Shown one piece after another: positions 16,641 through 24,994 of a stretch of 64,000 nt of DNA. Each line of letters opens with the position of its first letter. Positions within the stretch are counted from its first letter, which is position 1. Below the pieces are notes generated by a model. The model did no database searches, was not told the DNA's origin, and saw nothing but the letters and a program-made list of their open reading frames with translations. Origin of the DNA: Kribbella rubisoli (lineage in GTDB: Bacteria; Actinomycetota; Actinomycetes; Propionibacteriales; Kribbellaceae); assembly GCF_004217145.1 (NCBI RefSeq), contig NZ_SHKR01000015.1, forward strand, positions 62,001-126,000, written 5' to 3'. The translations under genes and the position numbers were made by a program.

Positions 16641-17513
16641 CGCGGTCAGGCCGGAGAGGAGCTGGCGGCGGCTGACGGCGTACAGGATGACGATGGGCAG
16701 GGTGGTGAGGACGACCGAGGCGAGGACCGCCGGGACGTTCACGCTGTACTGGCCCTGGAAGGTCCACAGTGCCAACGGCAGCGTGCGTTTGTCCGGGCTC
16801 TGGGTCAGGATCAGCGGCAGGAGGAATCCGTTCCAGACGGCGAGACCGTTGTAGATGCTCACGGTCACGAGCGCCGGCCGGGTCAGCGGGAACGCGAGCG
16901 TGCGGAGCATGCCCCACTCGGTCGCGCCGTCCACCCGCATCGACTCGAACAGTTCCTTGGGGACGTCGCGGATGAAGTTCGACAGCACCAGCACCGACAG
17001 CGGGATCGAGAACGCGACGGATGGCAGGATCAGCGCGAGCAGGCTGTCGTACAGGTGCATCTTGATGATCAGCAGGTAGACCGGGATGATCGTCGCCTGC
17101 AGCGGGATCGCCAGCCCCATCAGGAACATACCGTTGACCCCGGCAAGGAACCTGCTGCCGGCGCCGCGGATGATGGCGTACGCCGCCATGAACGAGATCC
17201 CGACGGCCGGAACGATCGTGCCGATGGTGACGATCACGCTGTTGATGAAGTACCGCGGAAAGTCGGACTCGATGACGAGCTTGTAGTTCTCCGACGTCGG
17301 TGCGGACGGCAGGGCGAACGGGTTCTGGCTGAAGTAGTCACTCTGGTCCTTGAAGCTGGTGACCACGATCCAGTACAGCGGGATCACCACGATCGCGAGC
17401 CAGATCCAGCCGGCCAGGCCGCCGAACCAGTTCAGCTGGAGCAGCTTGTGTGCGCGCACCGGTCCGCCGCGTGCGCGGCGGGTCGACGTACTCGAGGTGG
17501 TTGCGATCGCCAT
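16626..17513 (-). CDS. Carbohydrate ABC transporter permease, MalG type
   Basis: A 295-residue inner-membrane subunit with about six membrane segments, starting MAIATTSSTSTRRARGG. The cytoplasmic EAA loop is visible as ELFESMRVDGATEWGMLRTLAFPLTRP, which docks the shared ATPase. Its ATG 17513 comes one base after the stop of the partner permease, so translation is coupled. With the other permease and the binding protein it forms a CUT1-type sugar importer. No ATP-binding subunit is encoded here, so it must use a shared MsiK-like ATPase elsewhere. The final codons are duplicated downstream of the BNR gene. Confidence 0.93.
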   Translation of the reverse strand: MAIATTSSTSTRRARGGPVRAHKLLQLNWFGGLAGWIWLAIVVIPLYWIVVTSFKDQSDYFSQNPFALPSAPTSENYKLVIESDFPRYFINSVIVTIGTIVPAVGISFMAAYAIIRGAGSRFLAGVNGMFLMGLAIPLQATIIPVYLLIIKMHLYDSLLALILPSVAFSIPLSVLVLSNFIRDVPKELFESMRVDGATEWGMLRTLAFPLTRPALVTVSIYNGLAVWNGFLLPLILTQSPDKRTLPLALWTFQGQYSVNVPAVLASVVLTTLPIVILYAVSRRQLLSGLTAGFSR

Positions 17514-17514
17514 C

Positions 17515-18456
17515 TCACGCACCTTCCTGCTGGCTGGCCGTCGTACTGCCGCCGAGCCGCCGGAGAATCAGCGCGAGCGCCAGGCCGAGCAGCACGATGA
17601 TGGACGCGATCACGCTGGCGGGACCCATCTGGTTGGACATGAAGCCGCGCTTGTACATGTCGAGGGCGAGCACCCGGGTGGCATCGCCCGGGCCGCCCGC
17701 GGTCAGCACGAAGATCAGGTCGAAGAAGGTCAGCGAACCGACCACCATCAGGGTCGACGAGGTGATGATCGTGTACTTCAGTTGCGGCACGGTGATGCTG
17801 AAGAACTGGCGGACCCGGCCGGCGCCGTCGATCGAGGCGGCCTCGTACATCGTGGTCGGGATCTGCCGTACGCCGCCTTGGTAGATCAGCGAGTGGAACG
17901 GGATGAACTGCCAGGACACGATGAAGATCACCACGCCGATGGCGAGGTTGCTCTTGCCGAGCCAGTCCTGGGTGAGGAAGCCGATGTGCAGGCCCGCGCC
18001 GAGGCCGAAGTTCGGATCGAGCAGAGCCTTGTAGGTGATCGCGATCGCGGCCGAGCTGAGCAGCAGCGGGATGAAGTACAGCACGGCAAGGAACGCGCGG
18101 TACCGCTGCCGGCCGGCCAGGAAGGTGCCGAGCAGCAGGCTCATCGGGGTCTGCACCGCCCAGGACAGGATCATGATCTCGAAGGTCACGAGGACGCTGT
18201 GCCACGTCTGCGGATCGGCCAGCACCGAGCGCCAGTTCGCGAACCCGTTGGCATGGATGGGGCCGAGGCCGTCCCACTGGGTGAAGCTCAGCACGACCAC
18301 GCCGATCAGCGGCACGATCCCGAACACGACGAACAGCAACAGCGCGGGCAGCACCATCCAGGCGACCGGACCGCTCCGCCCGACCCGGGACCCCCCGGCG
18401 CCGGACGAGACATTGCGGCCGGTCGCCGGGGCGACGGGCGGAGCGGCTACAGTCAC
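17515..18456 (-). CDS. Carbohydrate ABC transporter permease, MalF/UgpA type
   Basis: A 313-residue permease with about six membrane segments after a cytoplasmic N-terminus (MTVAAPPVAPATGRNVSSG). The EAA-type loop appears as TTMYEAASIDGAGRVRQFFSITVPQL. It partners the MalG-type subunit downstream. Its start overlaps the binding-protein stop (ATGA), so the three transport genes are one operon read from the promoter at 19881-19909. Confidence 0.93.
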   Translation of the reverse strand: MTVAAPPVAPATGRNVSSGAGGSRVGRSGPVAWMVLPALLLFVVFGIVPLIGVVVLSFTQWDGLGPIHANGFANWRSVLADPQTWHSVLVTFEIMILSWAVQTPMSLLLGTFLAGRQRYRAFLAVLYFIPLLLSSAAIAITYKALLDPNFGLGAGLHIGFLTQDWLGKSNLAIGVVIFIVSWQFIPFHSLIYQGGVRQIPTTMYEAASIDGAGRVRQFFSITVPQLKYTIITSSTLMVVGSLTFFDLIFVLTAGGPGDATRVLALDMYKRGFMSNQMGPASVIASIIVLLGLALALILRRLGGSTTASQQEGA

Positions 18457-19802
18457 TGCCCGATCACCGCGTTCATGTTGTCGGCAAACTGCTGCGGAGA
18501 GATGGACAGCTGGAAGAGCTTGGCGATGTTGTCGAGGAGGGTCTCGGCCTGCGTCGGGCTGAGGGCCTGGTCCCAGGACTGGGCGAAGTTCTTCGCGTTC
18601 GCCGCCGTGTCATAGACGAAGTTCAGCCACGCGGCGTCGTTCTTGTCCGTGATCGACGAGAGCTTGTCCTTCGCGCTCTTGACGACCGGGATGTTGCCGG
18701 ACTTGACCCAGGCATCCACCGTGGCGTCGTCGAGAGTGTTGTTCGCGATGAACTTCTTCGCGTTGTCCTTGTCGGCCTGGGTCGCCTTCGACGAGATCGA
18801 CATGTACTGACCCGGGTTGCCCACGGTGTCGCTCGGGTCGCCCTTGCCGCCGTCGACCGGCGGGAAGTTCATGTACCCGAGGTGCCCGCCGGTGACGAAG
18901 TCCTTGCCGGACGACTTCATGTTGCCGTAGGTCCACGCGCCGTGCAGCATCATCGCTGCCTTGCCGGTGTAGAGCAGAGCCTGGTCGGCGTTGGAGTCGG
19001 CGGTGATCGAGGAGAAGCCCTTGACGAAGCCGTTCGCCTTGATCAGCTTCTGCATCTCGTCGAGCGCCTTGAGCGCGGACGGGTCGGACCAGCCGTCCTT
19101 CTTGCCGTCGTAGATGTTCTGGAAGACCTCGCTGCCGCCGATCCGGTCGAACAGGAACTCCAGCCACATCATGTTGGTCCAGCGGGACTGGCCGCCGAGT
19201 GAGAACGGCGCGATGCCCTTCTCGTTGAACTTCGGCACCAGGTCCATGATGTCGCCCCACGACTGCGGCGGCTCGGCGCCGATCTTCTCGAAGGAGCGCT
19301 TGTCGTAGAACAGCACGATCGGCGTCACGGTCTCACCAGGCACCGCGTAGAGCTTGCCGTTGACCGTCGCCGCCGTGAAGGCCGACGGGAAGATCGAGTT
19401 CTTCAGGTCGGTCTGCTGGTTGAACCAGTCGGTCAGGTCCTCGACCTGGCCGGCCTCGACGTACGACTTCAGGCCGCCGCCGCCCCAGCCCCAGATCAGC
19501 GTCGGGCCCTGCCCGGCTCCGATCGCGGTCTTGATCTTCGCCTTGAAGGCGTCGTTCTGGAACTCGGTGGTCTTGATCTTGCTGCCCGAGTTCGCGTCGT
19601 TGAACCGCTTGACCTGCGCCTCCCGGATCGCCTGCTGCGGCTGACCGGTGAGGAACCAGTAGGTCGTGCCCGTGCCGGCCGCAGCTGCTCCGGTGGTGGA
19701 ACCGGGCGTGCTACTCGGGCCGGAGCTGCCGCAAGCGGCAAGGCCGGCCGCCAAAGCGCCGCCACCGACGAAACCTAGGAAGGTACGCCGGGATGTCGTC
19801 AT
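18453..19802 (-). CDS. Sugar-binding lipoprotein of the ABC importer
   Basis: A 449-residue CUT1 extracellular solute-binding protein. The N-terminus MTTSRRTFLGFVGGG combines a twin-arginine motif with a lipobox LAAC, so it is a folded, lipid-anchored receptor. The body has the usual FNDANSGSKIKTTEF, DPSALKALDEMQKL and AAMMLHGAWTYGNM motifs of family 1 sugar-binding proteins. The partner GH3 enzyme and LacI regulator suggest uptake of beta-linked oligosaccharides such as cello-, xylo- or gentio-oligomers, by inference. ATG 19802 was chosen because it starts directly at the Tat motif. Confidence 0.93.
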   Translation of the reverse strand: MTTSRRTFLGFVGGGALAAGLAACGSSGPSSTPGSTTGAAAAGTGTTYWFLTGQPQQAIREAQVKRFNDANSGSKIKTTEFQNDAFKAKIKTAIGAGQGPTLIWGWGGGGLKSYVEAGQVEDLTDWFNQQTDLKNSIFPSAFTAATVNGKLYAVPGETVTPIVLFYDKRSFEKIGAEPPQSWGDIMDLVPKFNEKGIAPFSLGGQSRWTNMMWLEFLFDRIGGSEVFQNIYDGKKDGWSDPSALKALDEMQKLIKANGFVKGFSSITADSNADQALLYTGKAAMMLHGAWTYGNMKSSGKDFVTGGHLGYMNFPPVDGGKGDPSDTVGNPGQYMSISSKATQADKDNAKKFIANNTLDDATVDAWVKSGNIPVVKSAKDKLSSITDKNDAAWLNFVYDTAANAKNFAQSWDQALSPTQAETLLDNIAKLFQLSISPQQFADNMNAVIGQ

Positions 19803-19877
19803 GGGATCCACTGTGATCTCCGTACTCCGTGCTGCCCCCACAGGTTGCGGAAGGCACCTGTCGATGTGACTTGTTTT

Positions 19878-19893
19878 CGAAACATAGGTTTCG
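19878..19893. promoter_or_regulatory. LacI-type operator over the ABC promoter
   Basis: CGAAAC-ATAG-GTTTCG is a perfect inverted repeat with 6-base arms and covers the -10 box of the ABC promoter. Binding would block polymerase directly. The LacI protein encoded at 22437 is the natural candidate. Confidence 0.7.
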
Positions 19894-19909
19894 GAGATAG
19901 TGCTGTCAA
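19881..19909 (-). promoter_or_regulatory. Sigma-A promoter of the sugar ABC operon
   Basis: On the minus strand TTGACA (19904-19909) is followed after exactly 17 bases by TATGTT (19881-19886). This is near consensus for a primary-sigma promoter and would start transcription about 70 bp upstream of the binding-protein gene. The -10 box lies inside an operator-like palindrome. Confidence 0.8.
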
Positions 19910-19951
19910 GACTTGAACTAAGTCGACTTTGGGGTCACAGTGAGGTCACGC

Positions 19952-19974
19952 AATCGCCTGCTGAGCAGGCGATT
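19952..19974. repeat. Perfect 23-bp palindrome between ABC operon and GH3 gene
   Basis: Arms AATCGCCTGCT (19952-19962) and AGCAGGCGATT (19964-19974) are perfectly complementary around one central G. It lies midway in the 268-bp divergent region. It could be a second regulator site, a transcription insulator or a hairpin in the leader of either transcript. Confidence 0.6.
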
Positions 19975-20014
19975 CACAGATCAGGGGCGGATCGCCAGGA
20001 TCGACAGGGGAGCT

Positions 20015-20033
20015 TCGAAAACTTTTCGATAAT
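20015..20033 (+). promoter_or_regulatory. Operator palindrome overlapping a -10 box of the GH3 gene
   Basis: TCGAAAACTTTTCGA (20015-20029) has perfect 7-base arms. It overlaps GATAAT (20028-20033), a good -10 box that would give a leader of about 30 bases before the GH3 start. The CGAAA core is shared with the operator at 19878-19893, consistent with one LacI regulator. Confidence 0.6.
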
Positions 20034-20070
20034 TGCTCACCGAAAAGAACGATCATCAAGGGAGATTTTC

Positions 20071-22431
20071 TTGTCCATCTCGACTGACAGGCCCTGGCGC
20101 GACCCGGCGCTCCCTGCCGCCGAGCGGGTCGGGCTGCTGTTGCAGGCGATGACGCTGGAGGAGAAGGTCGCCCAGCTGGGCAGTCGCTGGGCCGGCAACG
20201 ACATGGCCGACCACGAGCTGCCCGAGGACGAGACGCTCAACGTCGCGCCGATGGAGGACGTCTTCTCGGCCGGCGGTTCGCAGTCGCTGGAGGACGCGAG
20301 TCGCGACGGCCTCGGCCATCTCACCCGGGTCTGGGGCAGCTATCCGCTGTCGGTCGAGCAGGGCATCGCCGAGGTGATCCGGCAGCACGAGGTGGTGCTG
20401 AAGAACTCACGACTCGGCATCCCCGCGCTGGTCCACGAGGAGTGCCTCACCGGCTTCACGACGTACGGCGCGACCGTCTACCCGGCGTCGATCGCCTGGG
20501 GTGCGACGTTCGACCCGTCGCTGGTCGAGCGGATGGCAGCCGCGATCGGGCGGGACATGGCGGCCGTCGGCGTACATCAGGGACTGTCGCCGGTGCTCGA
20601 CGTCGTCCGCGATTATCGCTGGGGACGCGTCGAGGAGACGATCGGCGAAGACCCTTACCTGGTAGGGATCCTGGGCTCGGCGTACGTGCGTGGTCTGCAG
20701 AGCGCGGGCGTGCTCGCGACGCTGAAACACTTCGCCGGGTACTCCGCTTCGCGCGCCGGCCGGAACCACGGTCCGGTGTCGATGGGCAAGCGGGAACTGC
20801 TCGACATCATCCTGCCGACGTTCGAGACCGCGATCGCGACGGCCGGCGCCGGGTCGGTGATGAGCTCGTACTCCGACCTCGACGGACTGCCCGCGAGTGC
20901 GGACCCGTGGCTGTTCACCGACGTACTGCGGGGTGAGTGGGGCTTCGAGGGGACTGTCGTCTCGGACTACTGGGCGGTGCCGTTCCTGGCTTCGATGCAT
21001 CGGGTTGCGGCTGACAATGCGGACGCCGGCGCGCTGGCGTTGAGCTCTGGGACCGATGTCGAGTTGCCGGACACGATCGGGTTCGCCGGGCTGGTGGACA
21101 AGGTGAAGTCGGGCGAGGTGTCCGAGGAGCTCGTCGACCGCGCGGCGCGGAGGTTGCTGCTGCAGAAGGTCGAGCTCGGCCTGCTCGACGAGGACTGGAC
21201 GCCGGAGGGTTCGGTGCGGACGTCCGTCGAGCTCGACTCGGCGGAGAACCGTGCGATCGCGGCCGAGCTGGCAGAGAAGTCTGTGGTGTTGCTCGACGCG
21301 GGAACGGCTCTTCCGCTGACCAACCTTGCCAAGGTTGCCGTCGTCGGGCCGGTGGCGCATGATCCGCGCACCTTGATGGGCTGTTATGCGTTCCCGAACC
21401 ATGTGCTTCCCCGGTACCCGGAGCGGGGGATGGGGATCGACATCGCGACGCCGCTTGATGCCTTGCGCAACGAGCTGGCCGGCGTGGAAGTCTCGTATTC
21501 AAAGGGTTGTGAGGTCATCGGGGACGATCGCTCCGGGTTCGACGAGGCTGTTGCGACGGCCCGGGAATCTGATGCGGTCGTGGCGTTCGTGGGCGATCTG
21601 TCCGGTCTGTTCGGGCACGGGACGTCCGGTGAAGGGTGTGACGCCGAGGACCTGCGGCTACCCGGCGTACAAGGCGAGCTGGTCGATGCGTTGCTCGACA
21701 CCGGGAAGCCGGTGGTCGTGGTGGTGATTTCGGGTCGGCCCTATGCATTGGGTCTGTTCGCCGATCGGGCTGCAGGGCTGGTGCAGGCGTTCCTCCCTGG
21801 GCAGCAAGGTGCAGCCGCGATCGCCGGCGTGTTGAGTGGTCGGATCGTGCCCAGCGGGAAGTTGCCGGTGCAGATTCCGCGGCATATCGGTGGGCAGCCT
21901 GGTACGTACCTGCAGCCTGCGCTCGGCAGTGTGGAGAGTGCCGGGATCAGCGGGCTCGAGGTCCGCCCGTTGTACCCGTTCGGCTACGGGGCGTCGTACA
22001 CGAGCTTCGAGGTCGGCGATCTGCGGCTCAGTACGGCGGAGATCGCCAGCGACGGCGAGTTCACCGCGACGGTGCGGGTGCAGAACACCGGCGACCGCGC
22101 AGGTGACGAGGTCGTGCAGTTGTACCTGCGCGACGTTGTCGCCCGGGTCGCCCGGCCGTTGAAGCTGCTGACCGGGTTCGCACGGGTGTCGCTCGAGCCG
22201 GGGCGGGCGGTCGATGTCACGTTCCAGGTGCACGCCGATCGCACGGCGTACACGGCCCCGGATTTGAGACGGATCGTCGAGCCCGGGGACTTCGAAGTGA
22301 TGATGGGCACGTCGTCACTCGACCTGCCGTGTCGCGCTTCGGTGCGGATCACCGGGGATGTGAGGGTGGTGGGACACGACCGGGTCCTGACGACGCCGGT
22401 GACGATCGCAGAGGATCCAGGAGGAGGGTGA
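20071..22431 (+). CDS. Glycoside hydrolase family 3 beta-glycosidase
   Basis: A 786-residue intracellular-looking enzyme without signal peptide. Domains in order are the GH3 N-terminal barrel, with the nucleophile in GTVVSDYWAV (Asp299), the alpha/beta sandwich (VAFVGDLSGLFGHGTSGEGCD, where the acid/base region lies) and a C-terminal fibronectin-III-like domain (VRVQNTGDRAGDEVVQLYLRD). It removes single sugars from beta-linked oligosaccharides; beta-glucosidase or beta-xylosidase cannot be distinguished. Start is TTG 20071, chosen because AAGGGAG lies just upstream and MSISTDRPWRDPALP begins the family homology. Divergent from the importer and followed by the LacI gene: import, hydrolysis and control in one locus. 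Confidence 0.9.
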   Translation: MSISTDRPWRDPALPAAERVGLLLQAMTLEEKVAQLGSRWAGNDMADHELPEDETLNVAPMEDVFSAGGSQSLEDASRDGLGHLTRVWGSYPLSVEQGIAEVIRQHEVVLKNSRLGIPALVHEECLTGFTTYGATVYPASIAWGATFDPSLVERMAAAIGRDMAAVGVHQGLSPVLDVVRDYRWGRVEETIGEDPYLVGILGSAYVRGLQSAGVLATLKHFAGYSASRAGRNHGPVSMGKRELLDIILPTFETAIATAGAGSVMSSYSDLDGLPASADPWLFTDVLRGEWGFEGTVVSDYWAVPFLASMHRVAADNADAGALALSSGTDVELPDTIGFAGLVDKVKSGEVSEELVDRAARRLLLQKVELGLLDEDWTPEGSVRTSVELDSAENRAIAAELAEKSVVLLDAGTALPLTNLAKVAVVGPVAHDPRTLMGCYAFPNHVLPRYPERGMGIDIATPLDALRNELAGVEVSYSKGCEVIGDDRSGFDEAVATARESDAVVAFVGDLSGLFGHGTSGEGCDAEDLRLPGVQGELVDALLDTGKPVVVVVISGRPYALGLFADRAAGLVQAFLPGQQGAAAIAGVLSGRIVPSGKLPVQIPRHIGGQPGTYLQPALGSVESAGISGLEVRPLYPFGYGASYTSFEVGDLRLSTAEIASDGEFTATVRVQNTGDRAGDEVVQLYLRDVVARVARPLKLLTGFARVSLEPGRAVDVTFQVHADRTAYTAPDLRRIVEPGDFEVMMGTSSLDLPCRASVRITGDVRVVGHDRVLTTPVTIAEDPGGG

Positions 22432-22436
22432 CGGAG

Positions 22437-23525
22437 ATGACTCGATTGAAGGGTCGCGTCACCCTGGCGACGGTGGCCGGGTCCGCCGGCGTCTCGGTCG
22501 CCACGGTCTCCAAGGTGCTGAACGGGCGCAGCGATGTCTCGCCGGTCACCCGCGCGCGCGTCCAGGAGATCCTCCAGAAGCACGGGTACGTCGGTCGCCG
22601 GCCGGACCCGGTGCAGCGGGACACGATCGAGCTGTTCTACCAGGGCGTGGTCAACGCCTACTCGGTCGAGGTGATCCAGGGCGTCGTCGAGGCCGGTCAG
22701 GCAGCCGGGGTCGACATCGTGCTGAACTCCCGCCCGAAACATCCGCCGGCCACAGGGACCACTGCGACCAACGGCGCCACTCGGATCACGGCCGCGAGCA
22801 CGGGCCGGGCGGCGCGCTGGATCCGGCAGCTGATCGCCAGCGGCCGCCGGGCCGCGATCGGCCTCACCAGCGAGTTGTCCGATGCTGATCTGGCCGCACT
22901 GGCCCGGGCGCGCGTGCCGTTGGTGGTCATCGACCCGGCGAACACGCCGGAGCCCGAGGTGACCAGCGTCGGCTCGACCAACTTCGCCGGCGGGATGGTC
23001 GCGGCGCAGCACCTGCTGTCGCTCGGGCACCGGCGGATCGCCTACGTCGGCGGCCAGCCGACCTCGGGGTGCAACCGGGCCCGGATGAGCGGCTTCCGCA
23101 GCGCGATGGACGCGGCCGGCGCGACGGTGCCACCGGAGTACGTCTGGTTGAGCGACTTCCTGTACGACGACGGCCTCGCCGGCGGCTCCTCGGTGCTGGA
23201 CCTGCGGGACCGGCCGACCGCGATCTTCGCCGGGAGCGACGAGGTCGCGCTCGGAATCCTCGAGGCAGCGCGGGCGCGCGGTCTGCGGGTGCCGGAGGAC
23301 CTCAGCCTGGTCGGCTTCGACGACACCGAGGTGGCCCGGCTCGCCTCGCCGCCGCTCACCACCGTGCGGCAGCCGCTACGCGAGATGGGTGCGGTCGCGC
23401 TCCGTACGGCGCTGCAGCTTGCGGCCGGCGAGCAGGTCGCCTCACACCACGTCGAGCTGGCGACGAGCCTGATCGTCCGCGGCTCGGCGGCGCCGCTCGA
23501 GTTGTCGTCCGTCGCGGCCTCCTGA
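22437..23525 (+). CDS. LacI family transcriptional regulator
   Basis: A 362-residue regulator with the LacI helix-turn-helix at residues about 8-50 (VTLATVAGSAGVSVATVSKVLNGRSDVSP) and a periplasmic-binding-protein-like sugar domain. Characteristic segments include SLGHRRIAYVGGQP and LVGFDDTEVARLASPPLTTVRQP. ATG 22437 lies six bases after the GH3 stop and behind GGAGGAGG, so it is co-transcribed with the GH3 enzyme. It is predicted to bind the CGAAA-containing palindromes at 19878 and 20015 and to be released by the imported sugar. Its stop touches the stop of the convergent gene at 23526. Confidence 0.92.
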   Translation: MTRLKGRVTLATVAGSAGVSVATVSKVLNGRSDVSPVTRARVQEILQKHGYVGRRPDPVQRDTIELFYQGVVNAYSVEVIQGVVEAGQAAGVDIVLNSRPKHPPATGTTATNGATRITAASTGRAARWIRQLIASGRRAAIGLTSELSDADLAALARARVPLVVIDPANTPEPEVTSVGSTNFAGGMVAAQHLLSLGHRRIAYVGGQPTSGCNRARMSGFRSAMDAAGATVPPEYVWLSDFLYDDGLAGGSSVLDLRDRPTAIFAGSDEVALGILEAARARGLRVPEDLSLVGFDDTEVARLASPPLTTVRQPLREMGAVALRTALQLAAGEQVASHHVELATSLIVRGSAAPLELSSVAAS

Positions 23526-24182
23526 TCATTCCTTCCGGTCCGCGAGGGCCTTGGTCACGAACACCGCGGCGACCAGCAACACCACGGACAGCGCAGCGAG
23601 GAGCGTGAGCGGTACGGCGTTGGCGCCTGCCGTCTTGTCGTTCGAGAGCACGGTCATGATCGAGCGGATCGGGGAGATCCAGCGCAGCAGCAGTACGGCG
23701 AGGATCGCGGCGGCCGCGGTCAGCATCGCGATCCCGATCCGCCGGATCACCAGTCGCGAGCACAACAACCCGATCGTTGCGCCGATCAGCGCCGCGCCGA
23801 GTTGGGCGGCCGCACCGACCGCGAGCGTGCCCGCGGTGACGACATGGTTCCCGGTGACGATCGGGTAGACCAACCCGATGATCAGCAGCGGTACGCACCA
23901 CGTCACGACGACAGCGACCGTCGTCGCGAGGACTCGCAGCGAGCTCCCCATCGTCACGACCGTGATCTGCCGCTGCGTCGGGTCCTCGTGATTGACGATG
24001 CTCACGGTCAGCCACGTCGTACAGACCAGCATCGCGAGCACGCAGAACGCGTACGACGACTGAAGCGGGCCGTTGTCCGACGTCGTACCGACGGCCATCG
24101 CGGCCAGGAAGATCAGTGTCGGCGGGAGGTAGCGCTGGGAGAGCAGGACGCTCGTCACCAGATAGCGGTAGAGGGCAGTCAC
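23526..24182 (-). CDS. Membrane subunit of a small ABC transporter
   Basis: A 218-residue hydrophobic protein with about six membrane segments (for example LPPTLIFLAAMAVG, VLATTVAVVVTWCVPLLIIGLVYPIV and PLTLLAALSVVLLVAAVFVTKAL). No enzyme motif. Its start overlaps the stop of the ATPase gene upstream as ATGA, so it is the probable membrane partner of that ATPase. Likely an ABC-2-like exporter for an unknown substrate. Confidence 0.75.
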   Translation of the reverse strand: MTALYRYLVTSVLLSQRYLPPTLIFLAAMAVGTTSDNGPLQSSYAFCVLAMLVCTTWLTVSIVNHEDPTQRQITVVTMGSSLRVLATTVAVVVTWCVPLLIIGLVYPIVTGNHVVTAGTLAVGAAAQLGAALIGATIGLLCSRLVIRRIGIAMLTAAAAILAVLLLRWISPIRSIMTVLSNDKTAGANAVPLTLLAALSVVLLVAAVFVTKALADRKE

Positions 24183-24994
24183 TCGGACCTCACCTGGCGG
24201 ACCGTCGTGACCGACCAGCCGTGTTGCAGGGCCGTCAGCAGCGTCGCGTCGTGGAGCCCGGTCGGCACCATCAGTGTGATGCCTGCCTCGTGCGGTCGTA
24301 CTTCGACCACGTCCGGGTGCCGCGACCAGTCGATGTTGGCGCCCGGCACCATCGAGATCTCGGTCAAACTTGTCTGATGGGTGATGGCCGTCAGCCGGCC
24401 GTGCTCGATCTCGCAGACCCGGGTCGCCGTCGAACGGACCACCTGGGCGGAGTGCTCGGTGAAGGCGACGGCGGCGCCCTGTGCGGCGGTCTCGGTGAGG
24501 AGCTCGCGCAACGTGGTGTGCGCGGTCGCGTCGAGACCGGCCCAGGGCTCATCGAGGACGAGGAGCTCAGGTTGTCTGAGGAGTGCTTGAGCGAGCGCCA
24601 CCTTCTGCGCGTTGCCCTTCGACAGCTTCCGCATCGGTGTGTCCGCACCGCCCGAGAGTGCAAGCCGATCCAGTAGCTCGTGAGCGCGGGCTTGCGCCGA
24701 ACGCGTGCTGAGTCCGCGGATCCGTCCCATGTGCCTCAGGTACGCCGAAGCGGAGAGCCGATCGTGCGACGCGAACACATCCGGGACGTAGCTGACGACG
24801 GTGGCGTTGCGTTGCACCGATCCGGCCGACGGCCGGGACAGCCCGACCATCAACTTCAGGACGGTGGACTTGCCGGAGCCGTTGGCACCGACCAGTGCGA
24901 GCAGTTCGCCCGCGTTCACCTGCAGGTCGACGTCAGCCAGGATCTCCCGCCGCCCGTACCGTTTCGAGACTTTCCGCAGCCGGACCACTTCCAT
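24179..24994 (-). CDS. ABC transporter ATP-binding protein
   Basis: A 271-residue ATPase. Walker A is GANGSGKST, the signature is LSKGNAQKVALAQALL and Walker B is LLVLDEPWAGLD. The switch histidine is in AVAFTEHSAQVV. The last 80 residues form a C-terminal extension. The signature starts LSKGN rather than LSGGQ, common in CcmA-like exporters. It pairs with the membrane gene at 23526. The upstream MFS gene overlaps its first 62 bases in another frame. Confidence 0.9.
   Translation of the reverse strand: MEVVRLRKVSKRYGRREILADVDLQVNAGELLALVGANGSGKSTVLKLMVGLSRPSAGSVQRNATVVSYVPDVFASHDRLSASAYLRHMGRIRGLSTRSAQARAHELLDRLALSGGADTPMRKLSKGNAQKVALAQALLRQPELLVLDEPWAGLDATAHTTLRELLTETAAQGAAVAFTEHSAQVVRSTATRVCEIEHGRLTAITHQTSLTEISMVPGANIDWSRHPDVVEVRPHEAGITLMVPTGLHDATLLTALQHGWSVTTVRQVRSE

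Noticed and set aside
19900..20070. 57-residue extension of the first GH3 enzyme
   Set aside because: It would cover promoter elements and palindromes; a good ribosome site supports TTG 20071.
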